64,000 nucleotides of DNA from an uncultured Eubacteriales bacterium (GCA_934546985.1 CAKTEE010000005.1:146946-210945), one strand, 5' to 3'; positions 36,634 through 45,220 are shown, counted from the first letter of the stretch. Notes: generated by a model from the letters alone, not told the origin. Numbers and translations are program-made.

Positions 36634-36662
36634 ATTATAATCAAAACATTCTCAGTAATCAA
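36634..36662 (-). promoter_or_regulatory. Promoter of the DUF134-NifX gene
   Basis: TTGATT (36662-36657), a 17-bp spacer and TATAAT (36639-36634). Confidence 0.75.
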
Positions 36663-36815
36663 GATCCTATAAATTTTATTAGTGAAAATGTTTTATCATT
36701 TTTTGAAATTTCTATTATGCTTTTACATTAAAGGCCAAAACAGTTTATGTCAGCTGGTCTAACTGCAGTACACAATATTCAACCTATAAAAAACAAAATA
36801 ATTTTCCTTTACATA

Positions 36816-36844
36816 TTGACAGGGTCAGTGCAATTTGTTATAAT
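36816..36844 (+). promoter_or_regulatory. Consensus promoter of tRNA-Leu
   Basis: A perfect TTGACA, 17 bp, then a perfect TATAAT, ending 15 bp before the tRNA. Confidence 0.9.
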
Positions 36845-36859
36845 AATTGACGTTGTTAA

Positions 36860-36944
36860 GCGAGAGTGCTGGAATAGGCAGACAGGCACGTTTGAGGGGC
36901 GTGTGTCGCAAGGCGTACGGGTTCAAGTCCCGTCTCTCGCACCA
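36860..36944 (+). tRNA. tRNA-Leu (GAG)
   Basis: An 85-nt class II tRNA with acceptor GCGAGAG/CUCUCGC, a long variable arm (GUGUCGCAAGGCGU region), T loop GGUUCAAGUCC, anticodon GAG and an encoded CCA. It is the last chromosomal-type gene before the mobile region, so its 3' end is a candidate attachment site. Confidence 0.95.
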
Positions 36945-36981
36945 TATTATGACGTCACACTGATAACGGTGCGGCGTGAGA

Positions 36982-37012
36982 AAAGCCTCCGATTTCTCGG
37001 GGGTTTTTCTTT
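36982..37012 (+). terminator. Terminator of tRNA-Leu
   Basis: AAGCCTCCGA and its partner TCGGGGGTTT, then a U-rich tract, 40 nt after the tRNA. Confidence 0.65.
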
Positions 37013-37017
37013 ATTTC

Positions 37018-37153
37018 TGCACCAGTTTTTACTTCTTTGATAGGCTCTTTCAACTTACAGAGCCACTCATTTTTTGTCACGAGTAGGTGGCATTTTGTTT
37101 TTGCACCAGTTTTTCAAAATTACAATAACGTGGAGAAATTAAAAATTGGTGCA
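37018..37153. repeat. Three copies of TGCACCAGTTTTT, two direct and one inverted
   Basis: Direct copies are at 37018-37030 and 37102-37114; an inverted copy with one change is at 37141-37153. They lie between the tRNA and the first element gene, where the recombinase attachment site or its accessory sites would be expected. The function is unknown. Confidence 0.6.
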
Positions 37154-37212
37154 AATAAGCATAAGTCGCACGACTTCAAAAACACTCTACTATATCAGTT
37201 ATATGTGTTGTT

Positions 37213-37926
37213 CTAACTGTATGAAATAAAATCGCTCAAAGGTCGGTCCGATGCTGTTCTCCAATATGTTTTTCCGTTACATGCCCCACCGCGAATAAAG
37301 TTCGCGGCTCCGGATGGCGTATTAAATGTAATGTCTCGAATAACGACCATTCCGTCTTCGCTCAACGAATCAGCGTGCTCTTTTCTTGATTTTCGGATGC
37401 TACTTTCGTTTGATGTGATTTTAGGATCTAATATAGACCCCTCAAGAACAATATATTCGCATCCATTTTGAACTCTCATTTTGCCCTCCGCGACTCCATT
37501 TGATAGATAAAATATCTCATCGGTCTCTACAGTATAATTCCCCAGATGAGTATAGCTTTTTGAGTGAACAGGATCGCCTTCACTAGAGCTCGGTTCGTCT
37601 TCCGGGGCATTAATTTCAGCATTTTCATCCATCTCAGCAATTAGCTTCAGATAACGAAAAGCTTCTTCTGGTTTCATATTGAAAAATTCACGATTTTTGC
37701 GAATGCGCTTATCTGCTAAATCTGTAAGAATTTTATGGAGGCTAGATTCAATGTAGGAATACTTGCTGCTCTTTACTGTGGCATAGATCTCAAACGGTAG
37801 CGGCACGGCAGTATTATCCAGCTCTTTTGAGCGAACATCTACAGGCCTGGAGCTTTTCCCGATTTTAACCCAGTCCTCGCGGAAGCTAGGATTCGTTAAA
37901 ATATATACATATCCCTTTTCTTGCAT
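37213..37926 (-). CDS. GIY-YIG-type nuclease (T5orf172) with DUF4357 domain
   Basis: The 237-residue protein starts MQEKGYVYILTNPSFREDWVKIGKSS, the GIY-YIG variant motif of T5orf172/MUG113 proteins. An Arg and Glu follow in DVRSKELDN and SSLHKILTD. The C-terminal 70 residues match DUF4357 (TPSGAANFIRGGACNGKTYW), often paired with DNA-modification or nuclease proteins. It is probably an accessory nuclease of the element. GAGAGGG lies nine bases before the ATG. Confidence 0.75.
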   Translation of the reverse strand: MQEKGYVYILTNPSFREDWVKIGKSSRPVDVRSKELDNTAVPLPFEIYATVKSSKYSYIESSLHKILTDLADKRIRKNREFFNMKPEEAFRYLKLIAEMDENAEINAPEDEPSSSEGDPVHSKSYTHLGNYTVETDEIFYLSNGVAEGKMRVQNGCEYIVLEGSILDPKITSNESSIRKSRKEHADSLSEDGMVVIRDITFNTPSGAANFIRGGACNGKTYWRTASDRPLSDFISYS

Positions 37927-37998
37927 GTTTTATTTCCCTCTCGTTTTGCGGTAAGGTATCGAATTGATAGGTTTATTGTATCACGGATAGAATACATG

Positions 37999-38026
37999 AA
38001 AAAAGAGCGGTCATTACTGGCCGCTC
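37999..38026 (-). terminator. Terminator of the recombinase genes
   Basis: GAGCGG(C/T)C...GACCGCTC stem (38026-38005) followed leftwards by UUUUUU. Confidence 0.85.
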
Positions 38027-38055
38027 ATATTTTTGGTATATAGTTTGCCGAGAGA

Positions 38056-39639
38056 TTAGATGGAAATTTTTATCTTTTCACCATTCTTGAACTCAAAGAT
38101 AAGATTCCGCGGATTTACAAGAACTCGCTCAACGAGAGAATTCCATGTCGCAGAGTCGAATGTTGGCTCCTCATTAAAGGATTCAAGCGCCTCAATAAAT
38201 CTGGATAATTTTTCGCGAACACCTACGAGGCGAAGTTCCTGTTCTTGAAGTTCTGCGATATTATTCTTCTGCTGCTCAATTTGCTTCGACATCTCTTCGA
38301 ATCGCTGGCGGTAAACCTGTTGATCTTGGGAGATGTAGGCGTTTTCGCGCACGAGGGCCTGGATTTTAGCCATGTCCTTTGCTAGCGCTGCCTCCGCCTT
38401 CTCGCGCTTAGAGCGCATTTTTTCGAGAGTGTCCGCTTCGTCCATCTGTGTTCTACATGCTGAGATATACTTATCTTTGTCTGCTAAAAACTCAGACAAT
38501 GCTTGAAGGTAGTATTGAACCAGATCGTCCTCAGAAAGAATCGGCGTGGAACAGTTGTTGCTGCCCTGGTAGCGTCGATTGCAATACCATACATCCTTAC
38601 TATGCTTTTCTTTAGCGTGATAGATTTTATGCCCATAAAATGAACCGCAATCTCCGCAGACCAATTTTGTGCAGAATGGGCTGCTGTTTCTAAGGCCTCG
38701 GCGCATTTTAGAGCGTCGCTGTAATTCAACCTGTACCAGATTGAAAACATCTTCATCAATGATTGCTTCGTGCGAATTAGTGACGTAATATTGCTTAACT
38801 TCACCATTGTTTTTCTTGACTGTTTTTGAGAGATAGTCGAGAGTATAGGTTTTCTGCAGCAATGCATCGCCCTTATATTTCTCATTGGAAAGAATGCTCC
38901 TGATTGTACTGACAGACCACACATCCTTACCACCTGGAGTTTTAATTCCACGTTCAGTAAGTTCTTTCGCAATATTACGGATGGTCATGCCATCAAGGAA
39001 CATACGATATATGTCCCGAACAATCTTGGCCTCTTCCGGTACAACTTCCGGGCGTCCATCCTTACCTTTGCGGTAGCCGAGAAAATGGCGGTATCCAAAC
39101 GACACATTGCCGTCTTGCATACTTTTTTGCTTTCCCCAGCGCACGTTTTCAGAAATAGATCGGCTTTCCTCCTGGGCGAGTGAAGACATGATGGTAAGCA
39201 TGACTTCACACTGTTTATCCAAGGTACGGATGCCCTCTTTTTCAAAGTAAACTTCGACCTTCAATGCCGAAAGTTCACGGATCGTCTGCAACGCATCAAC
39301 CGTATTGCGGGCAAAACGCGAGATTGACTTGGTTAGAATCAGATCAATCTTTCCAGCCTTTGCGTCAGCTATCATGCGGTTGAAGCCATCACGCTTTTTG
39401 GTATTTGTCCCGGTGATACCCTCATCGGCGTAAATGCCGACAAATTCCCACACAGGATTATTTCTGATATATTGATTGTAGTAATTTACCTGGGCTTCAT
39501 AGCTGGATTGCTGTTCATCCTGCTCCGTCGATACACGGGCGTAGGCTGCAACTTTCAGCTTGGGTGCTTCGGTAGTATTATCGTAAATGACCTGTGAGCT
39601 TATAGGCTCAAGAACGGTCACTCGTTTTACTGTGCTCAT
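38056..39639 (-). CDS. Large serine recombinase, second of a tandem pair
   Basis: The 527-residue protein has the resolvase catalytic domain (VAAYARVSTEQDEQQSSYEAQ, nucleophile Ser in ARVS; later ITKSISRFARN), the recombinase domain (IRNIAKELTERGIKTPGGK), a zinc ribbon (CGDCG..C..C) and a C-terminal coiled coil from about residue 400. It belongs to the integrase/transposase type used by Clostridia ICEs and Tn4451-like elements. Its ATG overlaps the stop of the upstream recombinase (ATGA). Confidence 0.93.
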   Translation of the reverse strand: MSTVKRVTVLEPISSQVIYDNTTEAPKLKVAAYARVSTEQDEQQSSYEAQVNYYNQYIRNNPVWEFVGIYADEGITGTNTKKRDGFNRMIADAKAGKIDLILTKSISRFARNTVDALQTIRELSALKVEVYFEKEGIRTLDKQCEVMLTIMSSLAQEESRSISENVRWGKQKSMQDGNVSFGYRHFLGYRKGKDGRPEVVPEEAKIVRDIYRMFLDGMTIRNIAKELTERGIKTPGGKDVWSVSTIRSILSNEKYKGDALLQKTYTLDYLSKTVKKNNGEVKQYYVTNSHEAIIDEDVFNLVQVELQRRSKMRRGLRNSSPFCTKLVCGDCGSFYGHKIYHAKEKHSKDVWYCNRRYQGSNNCSTPILSEDDLVQYYLQALSEFLADKDKYISACRTQMDEADTLEKMRSKREKAEAALAKDMAKIQALVRENAYISQDQQVYRQRFEEMSKQIEQQKNNIAELQEQELRLVGVREKLSRFIEALESFNEEPTFDSATWNSLVERVLVNPRNLIFEFKNGEKIKISI

Positions 39640-40943
39640 AGGCTACTCCTTTCTAAAGTTTTTTGTCGGGCTGCCTGTTTCATTTCCTCAGTCCAACTGT
39701 TGCGGCGGGATGAATTGCTCCATGGAACCGTTATCTTGTCTCCGTTTGCCAGGATAAAAGTTAGTTCCTGGTTTTGATAGCAGATAATCTCAGATATGTA
39801 ACTCCGTAAATCAATGCCATCCAAAGAACAAAATCCCAACACCTCTTTCGTTTTATTAATCAAAATCGCTTCCGGTATCTGCTTATTATTACAGTATCGC
39901 TTACCCTTGGTCGCAAAAGTTGAGCAAAGCCATGCGGGTTTTGCATATTTTGAACTTGCATTGGCGATTCTGCGTCTGAAATGCTTGCCACAGTTTGCGC
40001 AAGTCAGCAAACCGGAAAATTGACCTTTGGATGTATGTGTAGCCATCTTTATACAAGACTGCCGACGGGATATTTCTTCCTGAACTTGCGCAAAGACAGT
40101 TTTTGAGATAATGGATTCATGGCTTTTTTCTACAAGATATTTTCGTCTTTCTCCGTTATTGATAATGCGTTTTTTACTACGAAAGTCTTCTGAATAGGTT
40201 TTTTGCAGAATCATGTCACCAGTATATTTTTCATTCCGTAGAATCAGATAAATAGCGCCCTCTCGCCATTCTTTTCCTCCACGAACAGTAGGAACATGCA
40301 AATCATTTAATTTGTTTGCGATAGCCAGCCTTCCCATGCCAGACAGATAATCCTCAAAGATCATACGAACAATTTCTGCTTCTTCAGGAATAATGGTTAG
40401 TTGCCCATCTTTCAGATAATAGCCCAACATGCGGCCAGTATTTGGCCGTCCTTGCTCAAACATCTTTTGGATGCGCCATTTTTGGTTCTCGCTGGCGGAT
40501 CTGGATTCTTCTTCGGCATACATTGCAAGCAAGGTCAGCATAAGCTCACCATTCTTGCTGATGCTATGCATATTTTCTTTTTCGAAGAATACGTCAATCC
40601 CCAACAATTTTAACTCTCGGATAGTATCCAGAAGCACTACTGTATTTCGCGCGAAGCGGGTAATTGATTTAGTGATTACCAGATCAATTTTTCCCTTCCG
40701 ACAATCCTCCAGCAAACGCATAAACTCGGGACGGTTGTCTTTCGTACCGGTAATACCTTCATCGGCATATACTCCGGCAAATTCCCAGCCAACATGATTG
40801 CTGATATATTCGTTGTAATAGCTGATTTGCGAAGATAGCGAGTGAATTGCGGCATCCTTATCCGAAGAAACCCTCGCATAAGCCGCAACTCGCTTGATTC
40901 CGATATCCGGTAATTTTGTAGCGCTAATCTCTTTAATCTGCAT
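39636..40943 (-). CDS. Large serine recombinase, first of a tandem pair
   Basis: The 435-residue protein has VAAYARVSSDKDAAIHSLSS (nucleophile Ser), ITKSITRFARNTV, the recombinase domain and a zinc ribbon (CANCGKHFRRR with C..C later). It has no long coiled coil and so differs from its partner. ATG 40943 has GGAGG eight bases upstream. It is translationally coupled to the following recombinase. Tandem pairs may act together in excision and integration or may target different sites; which one is the integrase cannot be told from sequence. Confidence 0.92.
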   Translation of the reverse strand: MQIKEISATKLPDIGIKRVAAYARVSSDKDAAIHSLSSQISYYNEYISNHVGWEFAGVYADEGITGTKDNRPEFMRLLEDCRKGKIDLVITKSITRFARNTVVLLDTIRELKLLGIDVFFEKENMHSISKNGELMLTLLAMYAEEESRSASENQKWRIQKMFEQGRPNTGRMLGYYLKDGQLTIIPEEAEIVRMIFEDYLSGMGRLAIANKLNDLHVPTVRGGKEWREGAIYLILRNEKYTGDMILQKTYSEDFRSKKRIINNGERRKYLVEKSHESIISKTVFAQVQEEISRRQSCIKMATHTSKGQFSGLLTCANCGKHFRRRIANASSKYAKPAWLCSTFATKGKRYCNNKQIPEAILINKTKEVLGFCSLDGIDLRSYISEIICYQNQELTFILANGDKITVPWSNSSRRNSWTEEMKQAARQKTLERSSL

Positions 40944-41013
40944 AACTTCCACCTCCTACAGACATTCATCACTCTCTTTAGCGAAAATGTCGAGTCCGAA
41001 ATCTAACATCCAG

Positions 41014-41298
41014 TTACTTTTTTCTTCTAGCTTCTTTCCACCATTCAATACGACACTTATCTGAGCAGAAACTTTTCTTTTGCCCGGCCGTATTATTTAG
41101 TGGTCGACCGCAGTGTTTGCATAGATTTGGCAGTGTTTTTTCAGCCTTTGTTTTTCGTCTTCCAAATGCTTCATAACCATTTCTGCGGCAAATTGATTTC
41201 ACCGTATTAGGCGAAATGTGCAGCATATTCCCGATAAAAGCATAAGAGTAGTTTTCTTTTCTGAGCGAAGCAATTCTTTGCTTTACCTCTGAGCGCAT
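41014..41298 (-). CDS. Small helix-turn-helix / zinc-finger protein
   Basis: The 94 residues comprise an N-terminal helix-turn-helix (QRIASLRKENYSYAFIGNML, then TVKSICRRNGYEAFG) and a C-terminal treble-clef-like zinc finger (CKHCGRPL..SFCSDKCRIEWW). Such genes commonly precede tandem serine recombinases in clostridial elements. A role as recombination directionality factor or regulator is possible but unproven. AAGGAGG lies five bases before ATG 41298. Confidence 0.7.
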   Translation of the reverse strand: MRSEVKQRIASLRKENYSYAFIGNMLHISPNTVKSICRRNGYEAFGRRKTKAEKTLPNLCKHCGRPLNNTAGQKKSFCSDKCRIEWWKEARRKK

Positions 41299-41385
41299 AA
41301 GCGCCTCCTTCCTGTTAATGTGCAATAGCTTTAACTATAAAATTTGCCAGCCCGCAGAGGGGCTGGCGTGTAAGTGGGTATAGCC

Positions 41386-41610
41386 CTAAATTCTGCGGAT
41401 CGTATCCTCGCCATAAGCAACACCGAGACCGGAGCCACAGTCCCAGTTGACGAAAATCGTTCCGATATCGTCAACAAACTGTACGACTCCTTGTTCTCCG
41501 GGCGTTAGCTTCGTAAATGGATCACTCATAGAAACAAGTTCTACGCGTGTCCCGGCTGGATATGTTTTTCGTAGTCTTTCAATCGTCTGCTTATTCGGAA
41601 ATCCCTGCAT
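41386..41610 (-). CDS. DUF4314 protein
   Basis: The 74-residue beta-rich protein MQGFPNKQTIERLRKTYPAG, then PGEQGVVQFVDDIGTIFVNWD, fits DUF4314, a small family of Firmicute mobile elements with an SH3-like look. The start at 41610 has GGAGG eight bases upstream and overlaps the 3' end of the preceding gene by 20 nt. Confidence 0.75.
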   Translation of the reverse strand: MQGFPNKQTIERLRKTYPAGTRVELVSMSDPFTKLTPGEQGVVQFVDDIGTIFVNWDCGSGLGVAYGEDTIRRI

Positions 41611-42658
41611 CAGCTTCACCTCCTTCAATGGTTGCATGTCCGATAGTTACTTCCGGTGCTTCAATTTCTGTTCGAACTTTTCGGGCATCATGCCTTGCTT
41701 TCGCTTCCTCGGTTCGCCAACCACTGTTTCCAGATAGGTTGCGAAGAAAGAATTTGCGGGCAAAGGCATATTCTGCGCCCTTAAAATTCAAGGATACGAG
41801 AAAGAGCCGCATCGTGAATTTGTCATTATCGGATGGACTTTCTGTGGCCGTAACACGAGTAAGCATCTTGGCTCTCTTTGCGATGCCTGATACAAGCTGC
41901 ATATAGGCATTCATTTCTCCGTCAATGCCATGGTCAGTGAACCATGGAAAGCAGACCTTATCCTCTTTACGCTCAATAGACAAATCATCTGTTTCAAGCG
42001 CTTTCTTGAGAACCGTTGCCTTACTGGCAACAATCGACCTGACTCTGCCAAGCTCAGCTTCATCAAGGTAGGAGCCTGGCAGTTCAATTACGATCTTCTT
42101 TGGCTCGGTCGCTTTCGGAAGAGGAGTTTCCTCCGATTGTTCGTCTGTAATTGCTTCCGTAACTTCCGCTGATTCAAAGTTGCCTTCTGGCAAAACAGGA
42201 GCTTCTGGTTCTTCAATGGACTCTGCTGAAATTTCTTTAGCAGTACCATCATCCCCAGTTGCGCTGATTTTGCCGTCATCAACAACGGTTTCGTCTAAAG
42301 CATTTTCAGATTCTTCGACGTTCGCTTCTGTGGTATCATCCGCCATTTCCTCAGTCGGATCTTCTGCTCCGGGAGAAGACTCTTCCAATACAGGTGCGCC
42401 GTCGATTTCTTCCGTAGACTCATCCAGAGCTCTCTCAAAGCCATGCCAGGTAAGTTTCTTGACAATAGCTTCGATTTCTTCTTCGGTCATGTCGTCCGGA
42501 AATTCAATATCTCCGGCACGATTCACAATGCACGCTCCAACCTCATAACCATAACTCGGAGCTCTGAGATATTTGGACTCACATCCGATAACCTCAGACA
42601 ATGCGTTTACGAGTTGCTTTCTCTGTTCGCCAGATGCGGCGTATTTCATAGTCGTCAT
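41591..42658 (-). CDS. ICE-associated 'virulence'-type protein with acidic linker
   Basis: The 355-residue protein starts TTMKYAASGEQRKQLVNAL, matching the N-terminus of proteins labelled virulence-related in clostridial ICEs (residues 1-80). A long Glu/Thr-rich low-complexity linker follows (about 85-190). The C-terminal region (200-340) has KATVLKKALETDDLSIERKEDKVCFPWF. The function is unknown; the label is historical. The linker looks disordered and may join two units. AGGAGG precedes the ATG. Confidence 0.6.
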   Translation of the reverse strand: MTTMKYAASGEQRKQLVNALSEVIGCESKYLRAPSYGYEVGACIVNRAGDIEFPDDMTEEEIEAIVKKLTWHGFERALDESTEEIDGAPVLEESSPGAEDPTEEMADDTTEANVEESENALDETVVDDGKISATGDDGTAKEISAESIEEPEAPVLPEGNFESAEVTEAITDEQSEETPLPKATEPKKIVIELPGSYLDEAELGRVRSIVASKATVLKKALETDDLSIERKEDKVCFPWFTDHGIDGEMNAYMQLVSGIAKRAKMLTRVTATESPSDNDKFTMRLFLVSLNFKGAEYAFARKFFLRNLSGNSGWRTEEAKARHDARKVRTEIEAPEVTIGHATIEGGEADAGISE

Positions 42659-42672
42659 AATAGAGACCTCCT

Positions 42673-42921
42673 TTAATTGTGTCGGGTTAACAAGATACAG
42701 AGAGCCATTTCAGCTTCCTTTGTGGTTGGGTGAATATCCCAGCCACGGTCATAGTTAGCGACAATTTTTCCGTTTTGCTTTAACTGCAATTTTGAGATTT
42801 TGCCGTGATTGATTCCGAATTTGCTCGGCTCATCATATACCTTTAAGGTGTAGTGAATCGCTATGTATTCTTTTTCAGCCTCTTTCTTTACCGGAATACC
42901 AATAGTTCCTTCTTGCCACAT
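42673..42921 (-). CDS. DUF7678-like small protein
   Basis: The 82-residue protein (MWQEGTIGIPVKKEAEKEYI, then HGKISKLQLKQNG and YDRGWDIHP) resembles small proteins of Firmicute conjugative elements. ATG 42921 has AAAGGAG nine bases upstream; the longer frame from 42981 would overlap the upstream gene and lacks a site. The function is unknown. Confidence 0.6.
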   Translation of the reverse strand: MWQEGTIGIPVKKEAEKEYIAIHYTLKVYDEPSKFGINHGKISKLQLKQNGKIVANYDRGWDIHPTTKEAEMALCILLTRHN

Positions 42922-42952
42922 AATTTGTTTCTCCTTTACATATTCATCGCTC

Positions 42953-43612
42953 TTAATCATTTTGTTCGCAAGTGGAATCATCAGGATTCTTCAGCGTGGC
43001 CTGCGAGATAGCATGAGTGCCTCGGCGATAAATATATACACTATCGCTGAGCTTCTCTTGCGGCAATACAACAGTCCTATTCACATCCCGTACAATTTCA
43101 ATGATTTTTAAGGGTTGTACGAGAGAAAGTGGAAAGATGAGAACCTCGTGAATGCTTGACGGTGCGATGCAGAGGTCATCCTCTATCTGCGCCGCAAGAT
43201 CCTCAAGATATGTTTCATACATCAGAATGGAAGCTCCGAGTATGCGTTCCGGATTTGTTCCGACATACATCGGATAGGGAGCATCGCTAGGAATCTCTAT
43301 TCCGATAATCTCGGATATGGCATCCTCCATAGGCATAATGCGATATCCGACTTTTTTGCAGTTCGCATTGGCGGCGTCCATGATTTCATTGAGCCTAATG
43401 TCCAACGAAACTATATCTACTGCGTCAACAATCTTGTATCTCGGCCTGTTTGGATCGGAATGATCCATTAAGACGAATACAACTGCCATATCTAAGAATT
43501 TAGCGAAGAACGCATCATCTTGCAGTGATTTAGGATCAAACAATGCGTATCTGACATTTTTGAGAACTACATCTTTGGTGTAGGTTCTATCATCGTTAAA
43601 GTCTAACGTCAT
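42953..43612 (-). CDS. DUF5688 family protein
   Basis: The 219 residues include the family pattern YPMYVGTNPERILGASILMY and LCIAPSSIHEVLIFPLS. These proteins are frequent cargo of Clostridia conjugative elements and have no assigned activity. AAAGGGGG lies seven bases before the ATG. Confidence 0.75.
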   Translation of the reverse strand: MTLDFNDDRTYTKDVVLKNVRYALFDPKSLQDDAFFAKFLDMAVVFVLMDHSDPNRPRYKIVDAVDIVSLDIRLNEIMDAANANCKKVGYRIMPMEDAISEIIGIEIPSDAPYPMYVGTNPERILGASILMYETYLEDLAAQIEDDLCIAPSSIHEVLIFPLSLVQPLKIIEIVRDVNRTVVLPQEKLSDSVYIYRRGTHAISQATLKNPDDSTCEQND

Positions 43613-43641
43613 AGAAACATCCCCCTTTCTACGCTTTTCGG

Positions 43642-43851
43642 CTACATTTCGCCGTCATCATTTTCAAGCCCCGGTGCGGTGCCTGTCATGATGAAGCTAC
43701 TGTACTCTTTACGGTTATCCATCAGGTAAACAACCAGTTCATAGTATCCTTCGCGGTTAGCGATATACTGAACGGCATTCACATCAAACATGTTGGTTTC
43801 TCCGGTATCCCGGACAGCCAGAATCTGTTCCTTAATGGTTTGCGTCATCAT
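43642..43851 (-). CDS. DUF5049 protein
   Basis: The 69 residues MMTQTIKEQILAVRDTGETN, then MFDVNAVQYIANREGYYELVVYL, match DUF5049. The start at 43851 has AGGAGG eight bases upstream, better placed than 43857. It is a small helical protein of mobile elements; function unknown. Confidence 0.75.
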   Translation of the reverse strand: MMTQTIKEQILAVRDTGETNMFDVNAVQYIANREGYYELVVYLMDNRKEYSSFIMTGTAPGLENDDGEM

Positions 43852-43903
43852 TGTCATTTCCTCCTATCTCAAAGAATTGAATTTGCGCAGTTGCTCCTGC
43901 TGG

Positions 43904-43990
43904 TTACAGTGTTTTCTCAGAACAGTCTGAGACTACGATGTTAAGGTGCGTCCGAAGTAATTTTCGGATTTGCGAGAATGATATATCCAC
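43904..43990 (-). CDS. Leader-size open frame (28 residues) with strong ribosome site
   Basis: A GTG start nine bases after AAAGGAGG opens MDISFSQIRKLLRTHLNIVV plus eight residues, then TAA. It lies 52 nt before the DUF5049 gene. The 3' end overlaps a small dyad GTCTCAGAC..GTTCTGAGA. It could be a regulatory leader peptide or a decayed gene. Confidence 0.35.
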   Translation of the reverse strand: MDISFSQIRKLLRTHLNIVVSDCSEKTL

Positions 43991-44015
43991 GAATCTTAAC
44001 CTCCTTTCGGCGTGG

Positions 44016-44158
44016 CTATATACCTTTAATGTACTGTCGTTTATTCTTTGGAAAGCGGCAAGAATAGATAACCAAACGACCTGAGCTATCTCCTCTTGAT
44101 GCCGTAATTGCTACGACATACCGTTTCCCTCGAAGTTAAAATGTAATGTGTGGTTCAT
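44016..44158 (-). pseudogene. Probable frameshifted small gene
   Basis: ATG 44158 has AAAGGA five bases upstream but stops after 15 codons (MNHTLHFNFEGNGMS). A one-base shift gives an open, protein-like continuation KRYVVAITASRGDSSGRLVI ending QYIKGI and stop at 44016. I read this as one gene of about 47 codons with a frameshift; the family is not recognised. Confidence 0.35.
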
Positions 44159-44190
44159 AAGTTTCCTTTACTGATATGTTGTTATTTTCG

Positions 44191-44213
44191 AAGACCTGAA
44201 GTATGCAAGCCGG
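44191..44213 (-). repeat. Cassette-boundary repeat R1
   Basis: A 24-bp-class repeat, inverted relative to R3. On the minus strand it reads CGGCTTGCATAC then TTCAGGTCTTCG. It shares the TTCAGG-YCTYCG end with R3 and bounds the cassette holding 44241-44471. Confidence 0.7.
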
Positions 44214-44240
44214 AGACAAACGTCTCAATTCGCGAAAACC

Positions 44241-44471
44241 TTATTTTACTTTCGACTCTTTCTCTTTACTATCTTGAAATTCAATAATGCTTTTATAACA
44301 ACGCTCCAGTTTATCTATAAATTCCCGGAGCTGCTCCGCCGTGCCGATTAGCGAGATGTTGTAGCTATGCATACCGATAACTGCTTGGTTAAATCGTTCG
44401 CAAGCATTCTCCAGCTCGCTGACGGCGTCGCGGTGTTCGTCATATAGACTGACGAGTGTGTGGTAATCCAT
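44241..44471 (-). CDS. Small helical protein of the mobile element
   Basis: The 76-residue, probably coiled-coil protein starts MDYHTLVSLYDEHRDAVSEL. I know of no family. AAAGGA precedes the ATG by five bases. The 5' sequence ACTAACTTTAACGAAAGGA is nearly the same as that of the gene at 44954-45220. The gene is bounded by inverted repeats R3 and R1. Confidence 0.6.
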   Translation of the reverse strand: MDYHTLVSLYDEHRDAVSELENACERFNQAVIGMHSYNISLIGTAEQLREFIDKLERCYKSIIEFQDSKEKESKVK

Positions 44472-44537
44472 ACTGATCCTTTCGTTAAAGTTAGTAGTCT
44501 GAAATAGATAGATTTTCGTTTATTGATTATGTTTGCC

Positions 44538-44562
44538 CGACTTGCACGCTTCAGGCCTCCGG
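44538..44562 (+). repeat. Cassette-boundary repeat R3
   Basis: On the plus strand it reads CGACTTGCACGC then TTCAGGCCTCCG. It starts 67 bp upstream of the gene start at 44471; R4 has the identical 67-bp spacing to its gene. Confidence 0.7.
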
Positions 44563-44617
44563 CGACTTTAAGAATGTTCTACTATGAGCTAGTCTGTTTT
44601 GGGGGTGTATAAGGTAC

Positions 44618-44638
44618 TTAGCCGGAAACGCCGGCTAA
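44618..44638. repeat. Perfect hairpin between the two cassettes
   Basis: TTAGCCGG-AAACG-CCGGCTAA, with no U run. It lies between R3 and R2, at the junction of the two cassettes. Confidence 0.6.
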
Positions 44639-44672
44639 TCCGTTCTTGATCAAGCGTAATTGCATTTTTGCC

Positions 44673-44697
44673 AAAGGCCTGGGGTATGCAAGCCGAG
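44673..44697 (-). repeat. Cassette-boundary repeat R2
   Basis: On the minus strand it reads CGGCTTGCATAC then CCCAGGCCTTTG. It shares the CAGGCCTTTG end with R4, its inverted partner, and lies downstream of the gene at 44769-44957. Confidence 0.7.
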
Positions 44698-44768
44698 AGC
44701 ATCTTTTGCATAGATTACAAAAGGCTCTAATGTTTTGTTTTTGCTGTGTTTGTTTTAAAAGGTGCTTG

Positions 44769-44957
44769 CTACATACAAAGCTGCGTAAATTCTTGAATGA
44801 AACAGGCTAAGTCTTCTTTGATGGGCTTCGTATCCATATTGAGTATTTCTGCATCTTCCAATATTCTCTTGGATTGGATGTAGCAGATGGCAAGGCATTC
44901 TGAAATAGAGTTGTATTTGCTTTTAATTTCTTCTTCGGTGAGAGTTTTTCGCGTCAT
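44769..44957 (-). CDS. Small helical protein of the mobile element
   Basis: The 62-residue protein starts MTRKTLTEEEIKSKYNSISE and is unrecognised. Its ATG overlaps the stop of the preceding gene (ATGA), so the two are translated together and probably work together. It is bounded on its 3' side by repeat R2. Confidence 0.55.
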   Translation of the reverse strand: MTRKTLTEEEIKSKYNSISECLAICYIQSKRILEDAEILNMDTKPIKEDLACFIQEFTQLCM

Positions 44958-45220
44958 TCTTCATCCACCCCGTATTCGCCGCTATTCAGATCTTTTTCAT
45001 CGAGAATCAAGACATAGATGAGATCTACGACATATGGACGGATGGTTCTTTTGATTTCAGCGATATCTTCCTTAGAATCAGCTAAGAGCGTTCTAAGTGA
45101 ACAGATTGCCTTATAGTCAAACTCCAAACAATTCGTGATGTTTCGGAGAATTCTTTTGTAGTCGCCCTTAAATTCCGCTAAGCCTTTTTCAATCTCTTCC
45201 TGGCTTGGTCTTTGTATCAT
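44954..45220 (-). CDS. Small helical protein of the mobile element
   Basis: The 88-residue protein starts MIQRPSQEEIEKGLAEFKGD and has an acidic C-terminus. I do not recognise it. The start at 45220 has AAAGGA five bases upstream, in the same leader context (ACTAATTTTAACGAAAGGA) as the gene at 44241-44471. Bounded upstream by repeat R4. Confidence 0.55.
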   Translation of the reverse strand: MIQRPSQEEIEKGLAEFKGDYKRILRNITNCLEFDYKAICSLRTLLADSKEDIAEIKRTIRPYVVDLIYVLILDEKDLNSGEYGVDEE

